Below are positions 58,689 to 64,000 of a DNA stretch of 64,000 bases, piece by piece. The notes below the pieces were generated by a model, which made no database searches, was not told the origin of the DNA, and was given only the letters and a program-made list of their open reading frames with translations. The first letter of the stretch is position 1; each line of letters opens with the position of its first letter. A program made the position numbers and the translations under genes. The stretch spans positions 3,865,001-3,929,000 of the forward strand of contig NZ_MEHJ01000001.1 in NCBI RefSeq assembly GCF_001746415.1, written 5' to 3'. Origin of the DNA: Streptomyces agglomeratus. Its GTDB lineage: Bacteria > Actinomycetota > Actinomycetes > Streptomycetales > Streptomycetaceae.

Positions 58689-60164
58689 ATGAGCCACAAC
58701 TCCGGCAGAGGGCTCCAGCCCAACGCCCTCGGCACCTTCGAGACGATCGTGATGGCCGTCGCGGGCAGCGCTCCCGCCTACTCCCTCGCCGCCACCACCG
58801 CCGTGCTCGTCGGAGCCGTCGGGCTCGCGAGTCCGGCCGCGCTGCTCTACTGCGCGATACCCATGCTCGGCATCGTCCTGGCCTTCGGCCGTCTCGGCCG
58901 CATCGACGTGAACGCGGGCGCCACCTACTCCTGGGTCGGCCGCACCCTGCACCCGTTCCTCGGCTTCATCAGCGGCTGGGCACTCGTCGTCGCCGCCACC
59001 ATCTTCATGGTCGCCGGGTCGCTTCCCGCAGGTCAGATGACTCTTTCCCTGTTCGACCCGGACCTCGCGTCGAACACCGCGCTCGCCACCACCGCCGGCG
59101 CCGGCTGGTTCCTGCTGATGCTGGCCGTCGTACTCGGCGGAGCGCGTCTGTCGGCCCGCGCCCAGCTCCTGGTCTCCGGCGTCGAGCTCGTGATCCTCGT
59201 CCTCTTCGCCGTCGCGGCCCTCTTCCACCGGGGCGCGGCGGTCGCCTTCGACTGGTCGTGGCTCGGCTTCGGCCACTTCGACGGATTCACCGGCTTCGCC
59301 ACCGGCACCCTGATCGCCGCCTTCTACTACTGGGGCTGGGACGTCACCAGCAACCTCAGCGAGGAGACCCGCGACAGCCGCCGCACCGCCGGGCTCGCCT
59401 CGCTCGTCGGCGTGGGCGTCGTCTTCCTGCTGTTCGTCGTCTTCACCATCGCCGTCAACATCATTCTGACGACGGAACAGATCTCGGCACACGACACGAA
59501 CGTGCTGGCGGTCCTCGGCGACGCGATCCTGCCGGGCGTCGGCGGCAAGCTCATGGTTCTGGCCGTGGTGCTCTCCACCATCGCCACCCTCGAAACCACC
59601 CTGATCCAGGTCACGCGCTCGCTCTTCGCGATGGGCCGCGACCGTACGATGCCGGCCGCGTTCGGCCTCGTACACCGCCGGTGGAACACCCCATGGGTCG
59701 CCGTCGCCGTCGTGGGAACGGTCGCACTGGTGCTCTTCGTCGCCTCGAACGCGCTCGGCTCGACGGAAGAGATCATGGCCGACGCACTCGCCGCGATCGG
59801 CCTCCAGACCACGCTCTACTACGGTCTGGCGGGCCTCGCGGCCGTCGTCGCCTACCGCAAGACCCTCCTCGCCTCACCGAAGGACTTCCTGCTGGGCGGG
59901 GCGTGGCCGCTGCTCGGCTCCCTCTTCATGTTCTGCGTCTTCGCGGCCTCGCTCACCGAGCTGAACGCGGCGGCCATCGCGATCGGCCTCGGCGGGCTGG
60001 CCGTCGGCGTCGTACCGATGCTCTGGTACTGGCGGCGCGGCAGCACGTACTACAGCCCGGCGCACCTCGACGCCACCCGCGCCATCGCGATCGAGGCCGC
60101 GCACGTCAACTCCGGCTCGGAGCGGCGGGATTACGCCGATGCCGGCCTCCCCACCGACTTCTGA
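58689..60164 (+). CDS. APC-family amino-acid permease
   Basis: 491 residues, about 12 membrane helices. Helix 1 has the substrate-binding unwound motif (MAVAGSAPAYSLAATTAVLV), and later AGATYSWVGRTLHPFLGFIS, FYYWGWDVTSNLSEETRDSR and TLIQVTRSLFAMGRDRTMP. Typical of Streptomyces amino-acid or amine transporters; the substrate is unknown. The ATG at 58689 comes 212 bp after the divergent S4 gene start. No linked catabolic gene is visible. Confidence 0.88.
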   Translation: MSHNSGRGLQPNALGTFETIVMAVAGSAPAYSLAATTAVLVGAVGLASPAALLYCAIPMLGIVLAFGRLGRIDVNAGATYSWVGRTLHPFLGFISGWALVVAATIFMVAGSLPAGQMTLSLFDPDLASNTALATTAGAGWFLLMLAVVLGGARLSARAQLLVSGVELVILVLFAVAALFHRGAAVAFDWSWLGFGHFDGFTGFATGTLIAAFYYWGWDVTSNLSEETRDSRRTAGLASLVGVGVVFLLFVVFTIAVNIILTTEQISAHDTNVLAVLGDAILPGVGGKLMVLAVVLSTIATLETTLIQVTRSLFAMGRDRTMPAAFGLVHRRWNTPWVAVAVVGTVALVLFVASNALGSTEEIMADALAAIGLQTTLYYGLAGLAAVVAYRKTLLASPKDFLLGGAWPLLGSLFMFCVFAASLTELNAAAIAIGLGGLAVGVVPMLWYWRRGSTYYSPAHLDATRAIAIEAAHVNSGSERRDYADAGLPTDF

Positions 60165-60257
60165 CCCGGCCCGGCCGGCTACGTCCCCGCTTCCGCCACC
60201 ACCGTCCTTCAGCCTCCGTTCTCCGACCGTCACGTCTTCCGCGCAGGAGGTGTCCCG

Positions 60258-61259
60258 ATGGCCGCACTCCGCCGCCGCTTCTCTTCCGGCTCCGGTTCCG
60301 GCTCCCGCTCCCGGACCGGCCCCGGACCGGCCCCCGACTTCGACCCGGACTTCGGGGACCGGCCGCTGACCGCCGCCCGCCAGGACATCGTCATCGGCCG
60401 CTGGCAGGGCGTACGCGATCTGCTGCGCGCGACCGGTGACGACTGGCCCCTGCGCACCCACCGGCTGCGGCTGCTCTCGCACGCCGCCGCCGCCAGCTCG
60501 GTGGTGGAGGCGTGGCGGGCCGCCGAACCGGACAGCCCCGACGCGGCGGTGCTGCGGGCCGCGACCGAGGTGGTACGGGTCTTCAACCAGGCCATCGAGG
60601 CGGGACGCGGCACCGAGGTCGACCGCACCCGCATCGACGTCGCCGTCATGGCCTGCCTGAGCGCCGCCGACGCGCGGCCGGCCGACCCGATGCCGTGGGT
60701 GTCGCTGCTGACGGTGGCGCGGCTGTACGGCGACGGGGTCGGCCGGGCGGAGCTGCGCGAGTGGTGGGAGGAACTGCGGCGCCGCGATCCGTACAACATG
60801 GAGGGCCACGTGCAGCTCCTGCGCTACCACTCGGCACGCTGGCACGGTACGCACGGCCGGATGTACGACTTCGCCCGTGACGCGGCGGGCGCGGCGCCCG
60901 AGGGCTCCCCGCTGCCGGTGCTGGTGCAGATCGCGCGGGTGGAGGAGTACCGGTACGTCGCCGCCGCCGCGCAGGGGCGGCCGGTACGCGGCTTCGACCA
61001 GCACTGGCACCACGAGCTCGCGGTGACGGAGGTGCTCCGGACGAGGGAGCGGTGGCTGGGCGGGCGGCCGCCGGGACCGGTCGCGCCGCAGGAGGTCGGC
61101 GAGCTGAACCACCTGGCCCACGCCGCCTGTTACGCGGGTCTGCCGGAGGTGGCGCGAGAGACGTTCGCCCTGCTGGGAGGGCGCGCGGCGCGGGTGCCGT
61201 GGTCGTACACGGGGGACGCTCACGAGCAGTACGTGAGGTGGCGGGGGCAGGTCGGGTAG
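60258..61259 (+). CDS. Conserved helical-repeat (TPR-like) protein
   Basis: 333 residues. A basic Ser/Gly/Arg/Pro N terminus (about 1-35) precedes a wholly helical domain: RQDIVIGRWQGVRDLLRATG, SSVVEAWRAAEPDSPDAAVL, LREWWEELRRRDPYNMEGHV, LNHLAHAACYAGLPEVARET. The spacing resembles tetratricopeptide helices, suggesting a protein-binding scaffold. The family is common in streptomycetes and uncharacterised. The ATG at 60258 follows GGAGGTG. The gene is convergent with the PhoX gene. Confidence 0.78.
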   Translation: MAALRRRFSSGSGSGSRSRTGPGPAPDFDPDFGDRPLTAARQDIVIGRWQGVRDLLRATGDDWPLRTHRLRLLSHAAAASSVVEAWRAAEPDSPDAAVLRAATEVVRVFNQAIEAGRGTEVDRTRIDVAVMACLSAADARPADPMPWVSLLTVARLYGDGVGRAELREWWEELRRRDPYNMEGHVQLLRYHSARWHGTHGRMYDFARDAAGAAPEGSPLPVLVQIARVEEYRYVAAAAQGRPVRGFDQHWHHELAVTEVLRTRERWLGGRPPGPVAPQEVGELNHLAHAACYAGLPEVARETFALLGGRAARVPWSYTGDAHEQYVRWRGQVG

Positions 61260-61367
61260 GGGCGCGTGGGTGTGGGGGGTGTCCGCTGCCCGTGTTCGCC
61301 GCCTGGACGCGGAAGGGGCTGGACGGTGGCCGCAGCGCGGTACCGTCCAGCCCCTCCGGTGTCATCC

Positions 61368-63431
61368 CTAGACGCCGATGTCGCGGCCGTCCTTGCGGTA
61401 GACCGCCACCACCGACGGGCGGACGATCCTGCCGGGGCCGTCGGGCCACACCGACGCCGGCTTCTCGACGCTCGCGCCGTCGATCTCGCCCGGGTGCTGG
61501 ACCGCGACGAGCACGCGGCGGTCCTGGATGATCGGGCCGCAGGTCTCCGCGCCCTTGGGGACCGTGAGGAACTGCTTCAGCTCGCCGCGCCGCTCACCGC
61601 GCGTCGCCACGCCGAACAGGCCGTCGTGCGAGCCGAGCTGGTTGCCGTCCGTGGACAGCCACAGGTTCCCGTGCGGGTCGAAGGCCACGTTGTCCGGGCA
61701 GGAGATCGGGCTGACCCTGTCCTTCGGGAAGCCCGCGAAGTACGTCGCCGGGTCCTCCGGGTCGCCCGCGACCAGGAACAGCCGCCAGGCGAAACCGTCC
61801 GACGCCGGGTCGTCCCAGTGCTCGGCCAGCTCCAGCACCTGGCCGTGCTTGTTGAGGTTGCGCGGGTTGGCCTCGTCCGCGCCCGCCTTGCCGGGCTTGC
61901 CCCGGTCCGTGTTGTTCGTCAGCGCGACGTACACGCGGCCCGTGCGGGGGCTCGGCTCGACGTCCTCCGGGCGGTCCATCTTGGTCGCGCCGACCTTGTC
62001 GCCCGCGAGGCGCGTGAAGACGTACACCTCTTCGGCGGTCATACCGGGCACGTGCGAGACGTCGCCGGTGGCGAGCGGGATCCACTGGCCGCTGCCGTCG
62101 AACTCGCCGTCGGTGGGCAGCTTGCCCGTGCCGTCGATCTCGGCGGCCGGGCTGTCGCCGGTGATCTTGGCGACGTACAGCGTCCCCTCGTCGAGGAGCG
62201 TGAGGTTGTGCTCGCGGGCGGCCCGCGAGGTGCCCTTCTTCATCCGCTTCGAGGAGACGAACTTGTAGAAGTAGTCGAAGCGCTCGTCGTCGCCCATGTA
62301 GACGACGGGGCGGCCGTCGGCGGTCAGGCGGGGCTGCGCGGCCTCGTGCTTGAAGCGGCCGAGCGCGGTGTGCTTGCGGGGCGTCGAGTCGGGGTCGTAC
62401 GGGTCGAGCTCGACGACCCAGCCCTGGCGGTGCGGCTCGTTCGGCTCCTGCTTGACGTCGAAGCGCTTGTCGAAGAGCTCCCACTTGCGCTCGGTGGCGC
62501 CGGTGGAGATGCCGTAGCGCTTGTCGGTGGCGCTGGAGCCGTTGGCGTAGTACTGGTTGAAGTTCTCCTCGCCGTGGAGCGTCGTGCCCCAGGGGGTGGT
62601 GCCGCCGGCGCAGTTGTTGAGCGTGCCGAGGACCTTCGTGCCGGTCGGGTCGGCGGACGTCTTCAGCAGGTCGCTGCCGGCGGCCGGGCCGGTCAGCCGG
62701 AACTCGGACGTCGTGTGCAGGCGGCGGTTCAGGTGGTGGCGGGGGACCGGCGTGAGCTTGCCGGACTTGCGCTCCTCCTGGACGACGACGACGGACAGGC
62801 CGTGCGCGGCCCAGGCGGTCTCGACCTGCTCGCGGGTGGGCTTGGCCGGGTCGTACCCCTTGAACATCAGGATCTCGTCCGTGTACTCGTGGTTCGCGAC
62901 GAGTACCTGGCGGCCGTGCTCGCCGGGCAGCGGGAGCAGCGAGAGGAAGTCGTTGTTGTAGCCGAACTGACCGGCCTGCGCCTTGGCGGACTGCTTGTCC
63001 GGGTCGAAGGCGGGCGCGCCGCGCAGGATGGGCTCGCCCCAGCGGATGACGACGTTCTGGGTGTAGCCGTCGGGCACGGTGACGGCGTCGGTCGTGTTGG
63101 GCGCGACGGGCGCGAAGCGCAGGCCGCGGGCGCCGTCCGTCCTGCCGAACGGGCCGGCCTGCGGCTTCGCGGCGCTCTCGGCGGCCACGGCGCTCGGGGC
63201 GGCCGGGCCCGCGAGGGCCGAGGTTCCGGCGGCGGCGGCGACGGTCACCACCGCGGCGGCGCGCATCATCGATCGTCTCGACAGAGCGCTGGCTATGACG
63301 TCGCCGGCGTACTCGTTGTCGCTGGTGTTCGGGACGTCCTGGAAACAGGCGTCTCCGCAGCGGTAGCGACAGGTCAGCGCGGAGCGCCCACCCGAGTGCG
63401 GCGAGTTGAGCAGCGGCAGCAGATTGCGCAC
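61368..63431 (-). CDS. Tat-exported PhoX-family phosphatase (DUF839)
   Basis: 687 residues. PhoX enzymes are calcium/iron-dependent alkaline phosphatases that release phosphate from organic compounds outside the cell. A cytoplasmic stretch leads to a twin-Arg signal (SALSRRSMMRAAAVVTVAAA). The beta-propeller carries GYNNDFLSLLPLPG, VLVANHEYTDEILMF, CAGGTTPWGTTLHGEENFNQ with the metal-site Glu, and DNVAFDPHGNLWLSTDGNQL. The GTG at 63431 follows GGAGGGG. Often under PhoP control; I did not find clear PHO boxes in the leader. Confidence 0.92.
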   Translation of the reverse strand: MRNLLPLLNSPHSGGRSALTCRYRCGDACFQDVPNTSDNEYAGDVIASALSRRSMMRAAAVVTVAAAAGTSALAGPAAPSAVAAESAAKPQAGPFGRTDGARGLRFAPVAPNTTDAVTVPDGYTQNVVIRWGEPILRGAPAFDPDKQSAKAQAGQFGYNNDFLSLLPLPGEHGRQVLVANHEYTDEILMFKGYDPAKPTREQVETAWAAHGLSVVVVQEERKSGKLTPVPRHHLNRRLHTTSEFRLTGPAAGSDLLKTSADPTGTKVLGTLNNCAGGTTPWGTTLHGEENFNQYYANGSSATDKRYGISTGATERKWELFDKRFDVKQEPNEPHRQGWVVELDPYDPDSTPRKHTALGRFKHEAAQPRLTADGRPVVYMGDDERFDYFYKFVSSKRMKKGTSRAAREHNLTLLDEGTLYVAKITGDSPAAEIDGTGKLPTDGEFDGSGQWIPLATGDVSHVPGMTAEEVYVFTRLAGDKVGATKMDRPEDVEPSPRTGRVYVALTNNTDRGKPGKAGADEANPRNLNKHGQVLELAEHWDDPASDGFAWRLFLVAGDPEDPATYFAGFPKDRVSPISCPDNVAFDPHGNLWLSTDGNQLGSHDGLFGVATRGERRGELKQFLTVPKGAETCGPIIQDRRVLVAVQHPGEIDGASVEKPASVWPDGPGRIVRPSVVAVYRKDGRDIGV

Positions 63432-63904
63432 GGACCCCTCCGGAATGGCTCTACGGGATGTGGTTCGGCGCGACCCGCGCCGACAACGTGTCGGAATGTG
63501 TTCGGCCGTGACGTTAGGGGCGTACGCCCGCGTTCCGGCGGCCTTACGGTGAACGTGAGGTGAATGCGGGACGGCCGTGCGGAAGTTGACTTGACGGCGG
63601 CGATTCCGCCCGGTGCGCACCGGTTCGCTCCTGCCGCCCGCGACGGCGGGTGGGGTAGAAGTGGTCGGCGCGCAGGAGGCTTTGGCGGTACGGGCCGACC
63701 TGGCCGGCGGGGGCGCCCGGAGGGGGCGCGTACGGTACCGGTGTTCGTCGGCGCGAGCCGCGTGCGCCTGCAACCGGAACGGCACGTACGACCCTCCCGA
63801 AGATCGGCGGGCGGGGCCGCTAACCTTACGTGTCCGCCCTGGCCAGGGATCATCCGCCGGGTGCGGGCGTGCATCGCACCCAACTCATGCGAAAGGCCTC
63901 GCCC
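63432..63904. other. 473-bp intergenic region, no gene recognised
   Basis: This divergent gap between the PhoX gene and the gene at 63905 holds the promoters of both. No frame has a plausible start, domain or length. ACGTTAGGGG occurs near 63510 and CTAACCTTACG near 63820, the second being a possible -10/-35 area for the rightward gene. No long inverted repeats were seen. Confidence 0.5.
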
Positions 63905-64000
63905 ATGGGCATTCGGAGCTTGCTGCGCAAGGTGTTCGGACGCGATCGAGCGGAGAGCAACGAGCAGCCGCCGGCACGGGAGACCTCGGCGGCAGCTTCC
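63905..64000 (+). CDS. Start of a gene cut by the window edge
   Basis: ATG at 63905, preceded by GAAAGGCC, opens a frame that runs to the end of the window: MGIRSLLRKVFGRDRAESNE, then a Pro/Ala/Ser-rich stretch. Thirty-two residues are visible, with a basic amphipathic start and no signal peptide. Too little to assign a family. Confidence 0.65.
   Translation, partial: MGIRSLLRKVFGRDRAESNEQPPARETSAAAS

Overview
The window is Streptomyces (or a very close relative). GC is very high, third codon positions are almost all G/C, GTG and TTG starts are common, and only one in-frame TTA codon was noticed. It carries developmental genes found only in this group: a ram/amf (SapB-type) lanthipeptide operon, rodlins and chaplins. 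It reads as ordinary chromosome; no rRNA, tRNA, CRISPR array or insertion sequence was seen.

Layout. 0.1-3.5 kb: HicB-like regulator, ABM-domain protein, secreted Rpf/LysM muralytic enzyme, DUF72 protein. 3.6-11.1 kb: ramC-ramS-ramA-ramB with convergent ramR, a complete class III lanthipeptide locus with an unusual precursor. 11.3-20.9 kb: signalling block with PP2C phosphatase, secreted S33 peptidase, PAP2-like membrane protein, Ser/Thr kinase, SigB/F/G sigma factor, MarR protein, STAS anti-anti-sigma factor, SpoIIE-type phosphatase, HATPase anti-sigma factor and CAP protein. 21-26.5 kb: EEP hydrolase, ArsR/flavoprotein divergon, P1B-type metal ATPase with its SmtB-type repressor. 26.6-31.5 kb: aerial-hypha surface proteins (two divergent rodlins, a short chaplin, a long sortase-anchored chaplin, small secreted proteins). 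31.5-38.2 kb: a small acyl-carrier cluster (hydrolase, ketosynthase, ACP) beside two MFS pumps under a divergent TetR repressor. 38.3-49.2 kb: VOC protein, MEDS/STAS plus HATPase pair, KhtTU-like K+/H+ antiporter, luciferase-like monooxygenase with its FMN reductase, a HATPase/XRE/DUF397 module, an HTH protein and a VapBC45-like toxin-antitoxin pair whose antitoxin gene holds the TTA codon. 49.3-64 kb: TerB protein, DrrAB-type exporter, MocR regulator divergent from an alpha/beta hydrolase, FUSC transporter behind a DnaA-box pair, S4 RNA-binding protein, amino-acid permease and a Tat-exported PhoX phosphatase.

How the genes work together. The ram locus makes and exports a surfactant peptide that lets aerial hyphae leave the aqueous phase. 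Chaplins and rodlins then form the hydrophobic rodlet layer on those hyphae. Having both loci within about 27 kb is notable. The sigma factor, anti-sigma, anti-anti-sigma and phosphatase genes form a partner-switching toolkit around 16.6-20.3 kb and again at 39-40 kb.

Three further points. Five or six genes look split by single-base indels, mostly in GC-dinucleotide or homopolymer runs, which suggests either assembly error or recent decay. A roughly 120-130 bp dispersed repeat occurs three times, once apparently inside a coding region. Strong inverted repeats sit between many convergent genes. All functions are inferred from sequence patterns alone; no database search was run.
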